64,000 nt of DNA, from positions 15,800,266 through 15,864,265 of the forward strand of contig JAZBQD010000021.1 of the NCBI GenBank assembly GCA_036583965.1, written 5' to 3'. Shown here piece by piece: positions 46,390 to 58,825 of this stretch. Below the pieces are notes generated by a model, which saw only the letters and a list, made by a program, of their open reading frames with translations, was not told where the DNA came from and searched no databases. Source of the DNA: Prunella strophiata. Taxonomy: Eukaryota; Chordata; Aves; Passeriformes; Prunellidae. Numbering within the stretch: the first letter of the stretch is position 1; the number at the start of each line of letters is the position of its first letter. The position numbers and the translations under genes were made by a program.

Positions 46390-46505
46390 GTCCCTTCTGC
46401 AGAGAAGAAAGTTAGTGCAGGAGTAAAAATACATCACTTCAGGTCACAACAATGGAACAAAACAGACAGAGGAATTCAGGAACTCCTGCTCTTTAAGACG
46501 TCTGC
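46390..46505 (-). mobile_element. Probable MIR-family SINE remnant, reversed
   Basis: On the + strand the order cttctgcagagaagaaagtt, acttcaggtcacaac, cagaggaattcagg and aactcctgctcttta parallels the reversed MIR consensus (ttttacagatgaggaaact, acttgcccaaggtcacac, and so on to tcctgactcc...tgctctt). Divergence is high, so the call is moderate. Confidence 0.45.
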
Positions 46506-46944
46506 CTCTCCATTTTTACTTGCTTTTAAAAAAATAATTTAAAAATCGAGAAACTTTATAAAAACCCACAAAAAGTGCTGGTGAATCTATTTCATATTTG
46601 TTTGTTCTGCAGTTGCCAGAAGGTCTTTCGGTCTCCTTGTCATTTTGCACTATATGACCTAAGTAACACTGATATTTATTGCTCATTTTCATTTAGCTCT
46701 TTGAAGACCGATCCACTTAATGATCAGAAACCTCACACAATTTAGCAGATAACATCACTGCAGAGACTTGTTGGGAAGCTTTAATAAGTAAAATGAATAC
46801 TAAGAGGTGGGCTGGGGTGATTGCCGTGTTTTAATCCTCCATGATAAGAATCAGAGTCATACCTGCCCATTCTTGCTCTGTGATTACACAGACAGAGCAG
46901 TTCAAGTGGACACAAATTCTAGGGGATGTTGTTGCAGTGACTAC

Positions 46945-47078
46945 CTCAAGCACTTGTAAGACACACATTATGATAATAATGCCTGCCCTTGGTGTCACTT
47001 GCATTTACCCCCACCCAGCTCCTCATGCAGGAGGTGATTCCTGTTACCTCTGATCTGCAGATGGGAAAACCACAGAGA
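46945..47078 (-). mobile_element. Probable MIR-family SINE remnant, reversed
   Basis: The string caggaggtgattcctgtt, then atctgcagatgggaaaac and cacagag, agrees with reversed MIR (gaggtaggtattattat, then acagatgaggaaactgaggcacagag). Upstream, agcacttgtaagac matches the reversed tail (gagcacttactatg). It may be the left part of the same insertion as the piece at 47350-47455. Confidence 0.45.
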
Positions 47079-47349
47079 TCCCAGGCCCAGCAAGCCCCAG
47101 GCAGCCCCTGCCTGGCAGGGCACAGTGCTGGGGCAGCTGAGCACTGACACCCTCCCTCCATCCTCCCCCAGCACCAGCTCAGGGATGAGACCCCTTTGGA
47201 GCAGGGAATCATATAGACCCCAGTCAGCAGGTCCAGAAGCTACAGGAACCCAAACTAGGGTCACATTTCTGGATTTAAAATATTTAAAATATAAAAGGGA
47301 GTATCACAGATTGTAAAAGGAAGAATAGCAGGGTACTGCCAGTACACAC

Positions 47350-47455
47350 AGGCAGTGAAACTCAGTAACTTGTTCAAGGTCATACAGGAAATGGGAAGGG
47401 GAGCAAAGAGGAGAATCTGGTTCCTCCTAGTCCTTAGTTCATGTCCCAACAGCTG
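47350..47455 (-). mobile_element. MIR-family SINE remnant, reversed
   Basis: The string cagtaacttgttcaaggtca is a close match to reversed MIR (aagtaacttgcccaaggtca). The continuation gagaatctggttcctcctag, then tccttagttcatg, corresponds to the reversed promoter-box region (gattcgaacccaggtctcctgactcc). The head end is degraded, so there is no usable internal promoter. Confidence 0.65.
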
Positions 47456-48155
47456 AACGTGGCTCTGTGACACGTGGAAATGCGCCTTTAGTCCTACAGC
47501 AAAATGCTTCAAATTACAAACTTCCTACTGTCCTCCCAGAGTGTTTTATTTGTGGAAACTCAAAAAAAAAACCCCAGTCTCTATATAAAAACAAACATGG
47601 AAAGTTGTTTTCTTGCAGAACTGTAAATAAAGTGGTATTTATATTATTGCTATAATCTTTCTGGTCCTCAGTGACAGGGTGACCCCCGTTGGTGCACGGA
47701 AATGGAGCAATTAATGAGTAATGGACCATTTCCTGATATGCAGATGCTGCAGCCCATCTTTTGTTCTCAGATCTTCAGGGACTATCTCTTATCACAGGGC
47801 TTTTTCCCCTGTGGAGAAACACTTGGAGGTTGCTTTAGGTAACACAGCAATGGGTAATTTTCAAAGCCAACTTAAATTAAAAAGTCTTTTCAGCAGTTTT
47901 GAGTGTGCCATTAGCGAATGACTGCATAGGTTAATGATTTGACTCACTCTCAAAGAGATTTAGGATCAGAAATTTTATGGGTTTCTGACCTTTTGTCAGG
48001 AAGGCATAGGAACCACCACCTCCTTGTCATAAGTACCTTCAAGTCTCATTTGAAACCACTGAGTTCTTTTCCATTACCTGCAGTCTTTGCAGGAAATTTC
48101 ACTTTGAGGGCTGAATTGCAATTCATTGCATATCAGAAAAGGCCAAATCCTGGGG

Positions 48156-48173
48156 TTGTTTGTTTGTTTGTTT
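48156..48173. repeat. Short (GTTT)n microsatellite
   Basis: Four units in ttgtttgtttgtttgttt. Simple sequence. Confidence 0.88.
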
Positions 48174-51100
48174 CTGGGGATGTTCACCTTTTATATACAA
48201 ACAGATGGCATTGGAACAACAGGTCTCTGTGCATAAGGCAGGATTTTGTGGATGTGCAGCTCTCCAGCGAGCATAAAACAAAGTAAAACCAGATTGAAAA
48301 CTTTCATTACCCAGCAATGCAAGTCACAACAGCAGGGTTAAATCTGTTTCTATTTAGACAATATCTGGAACAGCGTTTTATTATACAGCCTGTAAAGCAC
48401 TGCCTGTGCATGGGTGGAAAGTACATTGTCTCCTGAAATAAAGAACTGGGGCAGGATTGTTTAGAACTTTCTTTTTTTCTTATTTTTCGTTAACCATAAA
48501 TACAAAGTAACCATTTCTCCATAACATTGAACTCTTTGTGGCCTTCCTATAAACAATAAAACTATCCAAAAATAAACATCTACTTAGAACAAATATTAAT
48601 TCAGAGGCCTTTAAAATATGAAGCAAATAGTCTCTGCAATACCATCTCTTCCCTGATAATGCAAAAGCCACCCCATGGGGTTTAAAACTGAGGGATTTCA
48701 AGGCTTCAGGGTGTCTTATGATGCTCACTCTGAGCAGGCTGAATGCCAGGCTTTGTGGAAGGTTCTGTCTTAAAAGACAGAGTCCTAATCGCTTTCAACT
48801 TTTCTAATTCTTCACATTCCTTCCTAGCAAAATAACTGCCTGCCTCATAATGGCAGAAACATTTGGAGACTAAAAGAAACAAACAAAAAATAATCAATTT
48901 TCAAGGTCCACTTGCAGACGGAGGAACTGTTTATGAAGCACTTACTGTTCAGTTGCAGGAGAAAATCTTGTCTTAATGGCAAAAAGGGAAGCATGGAAAT
49001 ACTGGGCAGAGTTTTTTCAGTGGGTGGGTGTGGGCACAGAAACTCTCCTGCCCTGCAACTCAGATGAGTGATTTCTGCAGAAAATAGATCCCACCTTGTG
49101 CTTCATCCAGGGAAACAGGAGTTTTCAGCTGTGTGAAGCAAGGAGTGGGTGCCACCACCTCTCTCAACACAGACCATGTTTGCTGCCCACAGAGGGGTCA
49201 GTGTAGCTTGTAAAAACATCCCCATTTTCAGATTGGCCAAATCCTGATGGAATGAGCAGAGATCACCCAACATCCGAGCGCTTTTCCCAGGCTGGTTTTG
49301 GTTTCTGAACCAAAAATCTCCTGCTGTGTTTTGGCTCACCATATTTTACACATTTCCCACTGTCATGGAAAAGAAACTGAAATTCCAATTTCAATCTTTC
49401 AACGTGATGCCCATTCTCAGCTTTGCTCCTTGTTTTGCACAAAACTTGGAGTGGTTCTTGCAGCAGAAGCTCGTTCACAGGGCCTTGCACCCCTCCCAGC
49501 TCTGCACACCCTGTGCTCCCTGTCACAAAACACTGACCCCACGTGGAAACGCTTCTGATTAAAACCTCATGGATCCACCAGATTCCACAGACCATGCTTG
49601 GGATCACAGCCAGTCATTCTCTAAAATAATCCATCTCCTGCCATGAGGTTAGAGGTTGGGTATTTTGCTAGTCTTATCTCCTCTTGGGTCTGATTTTGAT
49701 CATTATCTTCTATAGTAATATTCCAAAAAATTAAAAAATACAACAGCTTTTATCACCTTAATTTAAATGTAAGACTTGCTTTTCAATTCCAGTTAAGTAA
49801 TTCATTTAGATCTTGCCAGAGATGTTGAAAAGCAAATATGCACAGATGAGAAGCAACCTTTCTAAAAATATGAATGGAAAACATCCAGTCTTTCCTGTTA
49901 TGCTTATAGATTTCCCCTTACAGCATAACATTAAAATTACCAGCTCTCATGTGGTATAATTTGGTTACATTCCCTAAAGACACATGAAAGTAGTCCCAAA
50001 GGAGCTACTTACTTCAGTGAGAATAGAAGGTGCTGAGCACATCACTCAATAACTTTTTTTTTGGTTATAAGTGGGTGGGAATATTGGTTTATTGCCTAAA
50101 TCTCCCCAGATTATTCTTCCATACAATCAAGAGGAGTCAGGTGGAGTGGTCCAGCTCACTGTTACACAGGAGTTTCATGTCTCTAGGCCTTGGGGTCTGT
50201 CACCTTTGCATGCACAAAGAGGAGCTGGGACAGCAAAATACAGTCATCCCCAGACCAGTGATGCAGTGAGAGGATTTGCACAAATGCAGAATATCCACGA
50301 GTGAACAAAGCCCAGAGCTCAGCTCTTCTGTCTGCAACAGCCACAGGGAAACCACAATGTTCCTCTTACTATTCCCAGCCCAATGAGCAAAAAAACTTCC
50401 AAAACCTTCAGCAGTGGCCAGACTCTGCTGCCCTGGAGGCTAAAGCCAGAACTAGTGACATTTGCTTGAGGGCTCTGGGGAACCTGATCTGCTGCTGGAA
50501 GCTGCTGCAGACCTGCTTTGTGCAGTTCCCTGCCCATACCCAGCTCCATCCCATCACTCTGTCCCCTGCCTGAGGAAGAGCATGGGCTGCACTGCTGCTG
50601 TAGGCCTGGGCTGCCCTGCTTGGTTGAGAGCAACAATTTCTGATGCACAACAACAGGAAGAGTCCAGAATAAACACATTAAGTATCTTAAATTTGCAAAT
50701 AAGTGCACAAGCCATTAGGCACTGATATAGTGCAACAGATAAGCTCAGTGGTTAACTTTGAACATACAAATAATACCACTGACTTCACTTCAACATTATG
50801 TTGCATGCTTAACATTAGGCTTATGCTGAAGTGCCTGACTGATTAATCCTCTCCCTGTGTACTTCAGCTCAAGTTTGTTTAGGGTCACTTGATGCCATCT
50901 TACACAGATAGGCAAGAGCACAGACAATAAAGCAATATGCTGGAACCAGTTTTCACACACTGGAAAGCAAACAGGTAAGTGTCCTAGGAATTGTTTTCCA
51001 ATTGAATATGGCCCTTAATACCTATCACCACATCACCTGGGAAGCTGAACCTGCAGCTCTCAGGATATCACAAGTTCTGGATGCCATCTCAGTTCTGCCA

Positions 51101-52059
51101 GGGTGTGGGCACAGTACCAGCCTTAATGGAGAGGGATACACAGTAAGTGCATTTCTGAAAATTTGTTTACACTCTGGCAGCAGTAGCTAAAACAAACAGT
51201 CAGAGCTAAAAGTCATTTTGGTTAGTTTGGTATTACACATTACACTTCCGTGGTCTTCACACTCTAATGGCAAGTTTTGTCAGCTTCATAAATTGATCCA
51301 TGATGAGTAGAGAGAAGACTTGCAGGAAGCAGAGACTCTTTGGTATAGTCTTTGGGTTTCTGCTTAGAAACAGCTCCTCTAAAATTGCATAGATTTCAAA
51401 TGTGACATGGGAGGGGAGAAGTGTGAGCAGATAGTTTTTTACAGATTCATTCTCCACTGGAGGAGTCAAGGAGTTAATTCTCAGTGCAACCATGTGGGTT
51501 TCAGTGGATTGCACTGGGCTGACAAGGAAGAACCTATTCCTAGAGACTCTTTCCCTATCTAACCTACACCACTTTGCCAGTAATTTGCTTTAAGGCCACT
51601 TCACATTTGTGACGGTGACAAGAACTGGTTTCTAACTTGAACCACTTTTCAAGCCACCACCACTGTGGAATTTCCACAACTACCAGCCAGGGTGGTTTTT
51701 GACTCACATTACCCATGCAAGGGAGAATCTTACCTGCAGCCAGGTATAAATCCCCACTTTCTGGCCTAATAAACAACTGTCCCATGCAAAGGGATAAATC
51801 CCAGCTGTGTCACCCACCTTGCTGCTGTGGGTGAACTGAAACAGATAAGCTGCAAATCTCTTCCCCTTGTGAAGTGAAGAAACTGGGACCTATACAGCAA
51901 TTCTCCTCTTGCTGTGTGGAAACCCTTATTCTGAGCTCAGTACAAGGGCTCTACCAGATCCTTGTAGCTGTTCCTGAAGAGTCAGAAAATTATTAAAAAA
52001 TTGGATTATAAAATCCAATAATTAGCTGCAGAAGTTAATTGCTGATATTCTGTTAAATT

Positions 52060-52082
52060 AAAAAAAAAAAAAAAAGAAAAAA
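52060..52082. repeat. A-rich tract
   Basis: Sixteen A bases, one G, then six A bases, preceded by tgttaaatt. No retroposon body is recognised. Confidence 0.9.
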
Positions 52083-53124
52083 GCTAAATCTTTTAATGAT
52101 CTGTGTGGCACAGTGCTCTGAATGTATGTTTAAATAAAGCAAGTATCTTATTGAACACATCCCACACTGGACCTTTCAGATTATACATAAATAATTAGAT
52201 TTGTCTCTCTGTAGACAAATTATCAGTAAGGAAAGTTTTAAAAATATTTTCTTGTGAAATGCAGTGCTATTCCTTTAAATAAAGGGCTTTGGCAGTTCTG
52301 TGAGGCAGTTAGCTTAGCATCATTAATACAGAATACAGTCTATCAGCATTTAGTGAACCCTCAATGACCCTGGTGGAAAGTAACTCCTTTAGCTTATACT
52401 TATGAAAAATATTATTAAAAAATGCTGTTGAAATGTAAGCATCATTTATAGTCAGTGTTAAACTGGAATGCCACTGCCAGCTCCATCAAGCATTTCACCA
52501 AAGATGGGGAGCACTCATCTTCTTCTCTTAAGGATGTAGAGGAACTCTGAGAGATGGAAATGGGAGCTTCCCAAAACACCTCACTTGTCTCCTGCCATGT
52601 GCATTCATGCATTTCTTTTCAATTTGCTATTTCACCTTTCAGCAGAAATCCCATAAAATTGGCCTATATGATAAGTTTTTTATTTCACCTGCTTTGCAAC
52701 AGAAGGAGGAACGTGTGCTGTGGACATGAGCATGTCCTGATGTGCCAAGACACAGCCTTGGAAGGTCACGGCTCCTCCCTTGGAGCAGGGCATCTTGGTC
52801 AGGAAGGATCTGGGGCAGGAAGTCCAGGGCTGTGTCTGCTCTTCCTGCTTTGTGGAGGAGGAAATTTTAATACTTCTGTGCCAACAAAAAACAGTAAATG
52901 ACTTCTTTTGGTCATTTAGACAGAGACTGCTGGACTCACATCTGCACTACTATCCACAGGGTTATGTCTGTATGTAATATCTACTGGGCAGCACACAAGG
53001 TTGTATGAGAATCTAAACCCTCTGAAGAAGCAGTTTGAGGTAGTTTTTGACATGGTGTGTAGCTATCCAGGACTACATGTGCCCAGCTGTGATCCCTGTG
53101 TTAGGATATTTGTTACCTCAGGCT

Positions 53125-53195
53125 CTCTGTAAAGTGGACACAAACACAAAGGACAAATGGACTTCCCCAGGGTATCCCCAGCTAGATATATAAGG
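53125..53195 (-). mobile_element. Possible MIR-family SINE remnant, reversed
   Basis: The string acaaaggacaaatggacttc, then cccagggtatccccagctag, resembles reversed MIR (gcacagagaggttaagtgacttgcccaaggtcacacagctag). Only this core is recognisable. Confidence 0.4.
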
Positions 53196-55192
53196 GAGTT
53201 TAAATGCCTAACTTAGGCTCCTAACTTAGACATGTCACTTAATCCAGGCCTTAGTCCAAGCTTTGGCAGTTGTGAACTGAGCTGAAGAAGCTCTTGCAAG
53301 CTCCTTCTTTGTGTAACATTGAGGAAACACATCTGGAAGCAGGGGCTGAGCCCTCAGCCCACAGCATCAGTGTGCTCTTGTGGACCAGGTACACGAGGAT
53401 TGTCTGAACCCTCTATGTCAGAAAAAGGGGTTTTCCACATCTGGAAGAAGGCCACCACTGGAAGCTGAATCTGGCCAGACCAGTTAGCAACATTTTCGAG
53501 ATAAATAAAGCAGTGCATTTCTTGGGCCACTGGCTGATTATAATAGCTATGAAATTACCCAAGTTAGTTCACCATGTCAATAAAATTCATACGAAAATAC
53601 CACCAGAATCTTGGCTAGCATGTGGATAACTGTACAAAAGCAACCCAAGCCAATGTGACAGCCATTTAAGAGGACTAACCTCTGTCATACGGTTTTCATT
53701 TTATGTGTATGCTATACAAACACAACCACCACAAATATGCATTACAGGCTGCCTGGGACTCACTGCTGAGGTGAATTAGCACTGTAGTCCGACCTGTTGA
53801 AAAGCTTAACCTTTGACCTGCCAGGCAATGGTGGTTGCAATTTGCAAGCCATTCTTGTGTTGAGTGGCTGAAAACATACTTATTTACTTGTGTAAAGCCA
53901 TAAATGAGACAGGTTGGGTGAGCTCAGCCTACTTCCCACTCCACAGACCATGTCACAAAACACTACCACATGTTCAGCAAGTTGTTCAGCATGAGGACTG
54001 TGCTACTACATCCTGACCCAAATTTGTTCCTCAGATAAAGAGTTTTTTCTCATCTGGATTGAAGAGAATTCAAAGTGACTTCCTTTCTAAGTAACTTCTT
54101 CCTATGCTTCCAGGAAAAAAGAAATTCATAGAAATTGTGTGAAAACAAAAATGAAAAATCTGCATAAACTCATATCTTGAGAACTGAACTCCTCTGCACA
54201 ACCACACTGCTGTAGCTGTCAGCAGCAGCACGTTCCCTCTCACTGCCCACTGGAGACACTCAGCTCTGTAGGGTGAAGCAATAATTTGCTCACTTTTCCA
54301 TCTCATCTGCCAGGGCTGCCAGTGGTGCTGTTTAGGAGTAACTGTAGAGCCAGCAGGGAGGTGGACAGAAACGTCATTTCCTACTCGCGGGTTTTGCAAG
54401 GTTTATCACTTATCAGTTTTGTGAAAGATGCAGCGTTTGGGGATGTGAAGCTCTCGCAGGCTAGACCTGCTCTCGCCTATCAAATGAAGCCAAATCAGTA
54501 GATAACCCAGGTTTAGCAAACTGGATGTTTTGTAATGGAGATAGCTGGATAATAACCATTTCTAGATCAAAGTCAGTGACTAGGCGTTGCTCTTGGCTGT
54601 TGGCTTTTCTGTCTGACTGTATAACCACAGGTAGGCTTGAGTTGCAAAATTCAGATTAGGATGCAAACTCCGTAATTTGGGAAGTGTTTCGTTGCAGAGA
54701 CCTGGAATGGTTCATGGTGAAGTGAGGCAGGAATCAGGATGCTCAGAACCAAGTCTCTACATGAATTATGGCCAGCCTGACCACATGTTGCATTCCTGGT
54801 CCATCTTCAATCCCAGTGCACAAGCAATTGCATCCCAGAGGAGTTTTCTGATCAGCCTGAAGTCACTTTTGGGGGTTTATTCCCCCTCCTTTCCCTGTAT
54901 GCACAGCTACAAGTTTGCAGAAACGAAAAGGCATACATATTACAGCATGCTTTCATTAAAGAAGATATTCTGATTTTTGCTTTCCATTTAGGTCTTGTCT
55001 GATTCTTCCCTGTTGTTTCACATCGTACAATAATAAAAGAAAACAAAAGACTTATGTGATACATTTACAATGCTTCAGGAAAGACAGACAAAAAGCATTA
55101 TTTTTCTCTTACTTTAGGAGCTTTACATAACCCATAAAAATCTCAAAAGCCCCAAATGAGCCAGGAAGAGTTGGGGAGGGATGTGAGGGAAC
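53196..55192. other. Noncoding DNA without assigned genes
   Basis: About 2 kb with no exon or repeat that I can support. A 110-bp stretch at about 54370-54480 keeps six CpGs (for example tactcgcggg) and an acgtca half-CRE, which is unusual for this CpG-poor background. Confidence 0.45.
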
Positions 55193-55224
55193 AGCAGTAT
55201 ATATATTGCAATATATATATTGCT
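55193..55224. repeat. 32-bp near-perfect AT-rich palindrome
   Basis: The sequence is symmetrical about the central ttgcaa (centre between 55208 and 55209). Fifteen of sixteen base pairs match; the exception is 55197 (G) against 55220 (T), which in RNA would still be a wobble pair. Ends are agca and tgct. It can form a cruciform or a tight hairpin. Confidence 0.9.
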
Positions 55225-55442
55225 GGTCTTCACTGCTGTCATATACAAACCATAGGCAGCTGCAGCCCTACAAGTTTTAGGTTAAAATGGAACACAAACC
55301 CTGGAATATATCAAAGAATAAGATGACACAGCAAGCAACAGGGAGAGCAGGGGATGGAGCAGAACGTGGATGTACAGGCTTGGCTTGTTACAGCTGTAGG
55401 CAAGCTGAAGCATCCACAGCCTACGCTGAGATGCTGCTGTCA

Positions 55443-55459
55443 TTTTTTTTTTTTTTTTT
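55443..55459. repeat. Poly-T run (17 T)
   Basis: Seventeen T bases followed by ctgaattgtgg. Simple tract. Confidence 0.9.
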
Positions 55460-55934
55460 CTGAATTGTGGTAAACAATAATAGCAGTAGCAATGATAATA
55501 ATGAAACTAATAAAAATAGCCCCACCATTCCAGGCTTTGTGACAGCCTCCTTTCTGGATACTGTTGATAAGTGCAAGACTTGCTTTAAGAAAAAATTTAA
55601 TGAAAAGTGTTTGGTCTAAAACTGCACTTTGCTGAAAAACTCATCTTGGATGGAATCCATGTCACATTCTTCCCCCATATTTCAAAGTTAGTTTCCGTGG
55701 TGCATATCAGCATTTGAAATAATATTGCTGTTAATGATAGGGTCAGATTTGTTCATAATAAGGAAGCAGATTTCCTTCGAAGAGAGGAACCAGTATTCCT
55801 CACTGCTTGAGTGTTGGCTATGATAGCTCTGCAGTCAGAGCCTGGCAATAATTACACCTTGGGTTTTGTGGTCATTTTGGATTGGTGTGAACATGATAAA
55901 TGACACGTTTTAATTTGAACTATTGCTCAGCAGG

Positions 55935-55985
55935 CCTGTTCAGGTAGGCAATAATTCACTTGAGCAGGCAATAAACCTGAACAGG
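55935..55985. repeat. Perfect 11-bp inverted repeat with internal direct repeats
   Basis: The arms cctgttcaggt (55935-55945) and acctgaacagg (55975-55985) are exact reverse complements, with a 29-nt spacer. Within and beside it the word agg(c/t)aata occurs three times. I know of no factor for which this is diagnostic, and it may be a local duplication and inversion. Confidence 0.8.
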
Positions 55986-57609
55986 TAATAGCCCACACTT
56001 TGAAGTATGCCAGCAAACTCTTTAGCAACAAAATAAATATGTACATGAGCTTCCGCCATAAATTGTCTTTGGTGAGGCAGACCTAGGAAGGGTTTCAGAG
56101 CTGGCTTTTCAGGTACTCATGAGGAGCAGAATGAATCAGTGGGCAGATCCTTCTGCTGCATTAATTCTTTGAAGCTGGACTAATGAACTGGCCCAACATC
56201 CACTGAAGGCAGCAGGAGCCCTCTGTTCAGTGGGGGAAGGCAGGGTGACTAAGCTGGGAGGGCAGTTTGGTCCTCTTACTAATGGAGGTAAATTGCCTTC
56301 CCATGAAACGTGGAGTCATAAATGAGCTTTTTCCTATGCAGCAGAGCAAACTGCTAAAATGCAGCACAGCATCCATGTGCAGAGTAGCTTTGCTACTGCT
56401 TGGAAGAGATACAGGAAAGTCCAAACAGCTTTGTTTCTCAATGCTCAGGAAATCTAATGGCAAAAACTTTGTTTGCCCATCACTTTTCTTCACTGCATTC
56501 CTTTAACCACTTTTGAACCAGGAGGTTTGTCAAACATTGCATTACATTACAAATATAATATTTTAAGCCTTTGGGCAAATATGCATTGATTTATTTACCT
56601 AAACCAACATGTTTTGTGCAAATTCCTTCAGACTTGCTGGTAACATTTCCATTACTGTGCAATTCTGTTGTAAAGAAAAGCAGAGATGCCTTAGTTATCT
56701 TTTCTTTTTTGGCTGTCAATTGGTCTTATTTTTATTATAGGTCCCATTCTATAGTGTTATCACTGATTACCAAAAGCATGGTAACTTGTGATAGGAGGGG
56801 AAAATAATTCAGAATAATATGACTCAAGTTAACTTGTTTAAGGTTGGTGTAAGTGAAACTCTTGTGATTTCTGCTTTATAATAAACAAGGGAAAGAGTTC
56901 AAAGTCAGAAGGAAAAACAGCAACAGATTGAATGGAAAGAAGCAGTTTATCATCAGCTGATGATGGCTGTGAGTCCAGATTGTTCAGCTGCCCAACCATG
57001 CTTTCCCAGCAGAGACCCAGGGCAGAGCTAGTCTGAGATACTTCAGTCCCTGAGACAGTGCCTGGTGCAGGATGATTCCCTACCTGTTCACACAAATATC
57101 TGTCAATTCATACTGGAGGACAGGGCAGAATGTGCCACCAGTCTCTGGCTGCTGGAGGAGCCTTTCTGTGGCAATTCACTGTGCAGAGCAAATCTCTGTT
57201 TCCTCAGTGAAGATCGTTTACCTTTAGAAACACACAGAAAATTAATTTCTGGGCTGGGTGTTGAATCCAGATTTGCATTCTTTCCTTGCCTGAAGTTGCC
57301 TAGCTCTGTCATTCTGGTTTGATCCATCCCAGGAACAAGATGCAGCAGCTTCCTTCAGATGCAAACCTGGATCTGAAAGCCTTCCTTTCCCTTTCCCACA
57401 CCATCTGGGAGATGGGATTTTCCATCTTTTGTTAAAATAGTTACTTACAAAAGGCGGAAAGGGTTGAGGGCAGTTCACCACGTTTATTTCACTTGGTATG
57501 TGTTTGCCCTTGCTTTAACACAGGCTGTTTTCATGCCAAATTACAGTTCTATTTGTTCCCCCACCCCCATTTTTTGTGTAGCTTATGTAGAACATCTGGT
57601 TTTAAAAGT
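55986..57609. other. Noncoding DNA without assigned genes
   Basis: About 1.6 kb of ordinary AT-leaning sequence. Frames of 60-88 codons occur on both strands with no recognisable product, and there are no repeats of note. Confidence 0.45.
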
Positions 57610-57960
57610 GTCGCAATTTCTAAACATATTCTAATGCTCTTGGGATCAGAATATCAACAACTGTCTATTGCGGTAAACCGCATGTCTGGAAAACATTCCT
57701 GCAAACTGAGTTCTTAAATAAACATAAAGCATCTATAACACATAATGCAAAGCAACATTCACTCGTAAACTCAATATTTAGACCAGATGAGGTGCAAAAT
57801 ATGTTTTCTCTGGACGGAGACGTCGTGATTTACAATAACATTGAGGGGCTTTTCATTGTATACAAGAGAGGGCAGAGGTGTGGCATGCAGATCGGAGCCT
57901 TTCCTTAAGTGCTCATTCTGCAGTGAGGTCCCATCTCGTGAGGTTTTCTTGCCCCAGTTG
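57610..57960. promoter_or_regulatory. Candidate enhancer with palindromic RUNX-type sites
   Basis: The string tgcggtaaaccgca at 57669-57682 is two inverted TGCGGT words separated by two bases; TGYGGT is the RUNX-family consensus. A CRE-like gacgtc lies at 57819-57824 and an SRY/SOX-like acaata follows near 57832. The stretch keeps about nine CpGs, against a sparse background, and has no repeat-like texture. The sites are seen; enhancer function is inferred, and conservation across birds is untested. Confidence 0.3.
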
Positions 57961-58241
57961 CAGAGGAGAGACCAGGAGTACACCCCCTGAAAAGTTTCTA
58001 CTGTTATTAGAAAGTGGAAATTTAAAAAGGATCTGTAAATTGCTGACAGATTAGACATGCCTGTATCTGATAAGCCTGACCATCTTGTGCAATATCTGCA
58101 TCCATGCTAATTATCTGCATACATGTGTCTGAAATCCAGAGGCAAGTCAGAGATAGTGTAAAGATTAAATAGACTGAATAATACTGTGAAAATAAAATTG
58201 AAGTAAGTTGGTCTGAGAGGGAAGCTTTTGTTATTTTCTAT

Positions 58242-58264
58242 CATTATTATTATTATTATTATTT
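58242..58264. repeat. (ATT)n trinucleotide repeat
   Basis: Seven to eight ATT units after ttttctatc, ending in tataggg. Confidence 0.9.
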
Positions 58265-58823
58265 ATAGGGTGTGGAAAGTAGAATCATAAGCAAATTTAT
58301 AGAGATATGCAGTCATACTGAAAAAAAAAAGGTTTCACTTTGAAAATCCCCTCGACACAGATTTCAGAAGCATTTGCTCTACTTTTAATAGCACCAAAGC
58401 AAATAATCACTTCAAATCACTTTTTAGGAGTATTGGTGGCTGATGAAGTTGGTTGACAGGAAATGGAAAAGCTGAAAACTCATTAAACTGTTGCTAAATG
58501 CTATGAATATATTTTGATTATTCTTCCAGGCTACTATTTCTTAAAAACATTACCTTCTTCCTCCAAATTAGAGCACCAAATACTTTCTTCCAATTAATTC
58601 TTTAAGAATTTCCGCTCTAAATTTAATGCAAAGGTGCTTCATAAGGAGAAAAGATGAATATATAGGCTTAGGCTGATGTAATTACATTTGAACATTTGAA
58701 GGTTACCAAGAAGTCTAGTGAATCCACCTCCTGCAACATCTCAAAGTTAAGGTTTATCAAAGGAAAATTGAAAAATTAAGTCAAGCCTTATCATTTCACT
58801 CCCTAATATTAAAAAGGGTTGGA

Positions 58824-58825
<2 letters not shown>

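Larger units (their letters stand above)
47456..53124. other. Noncoding DNA without assigned genes
   Basis: About 5.7 kb. A (GTTT) tract lies at 48156-48173 and an A-rich tract at 52060-52082. A cag/gtaagt donor-like site occurs at 50974/50975 without a convincing exon upstream. A GC-richer patch at about 50400-50640 gives overlapping frames on both strands, with no known protein. A very degraded MIR-like order at about 51865-51960 is too weak to annotate. Confidence 0.5.

Noticed and set aside
51865..51960. Possible further reversed MIR
   Set aside because: A few words fit the consensus order (gaagaaactggg, ggctctacca), but too little matches to annotate.
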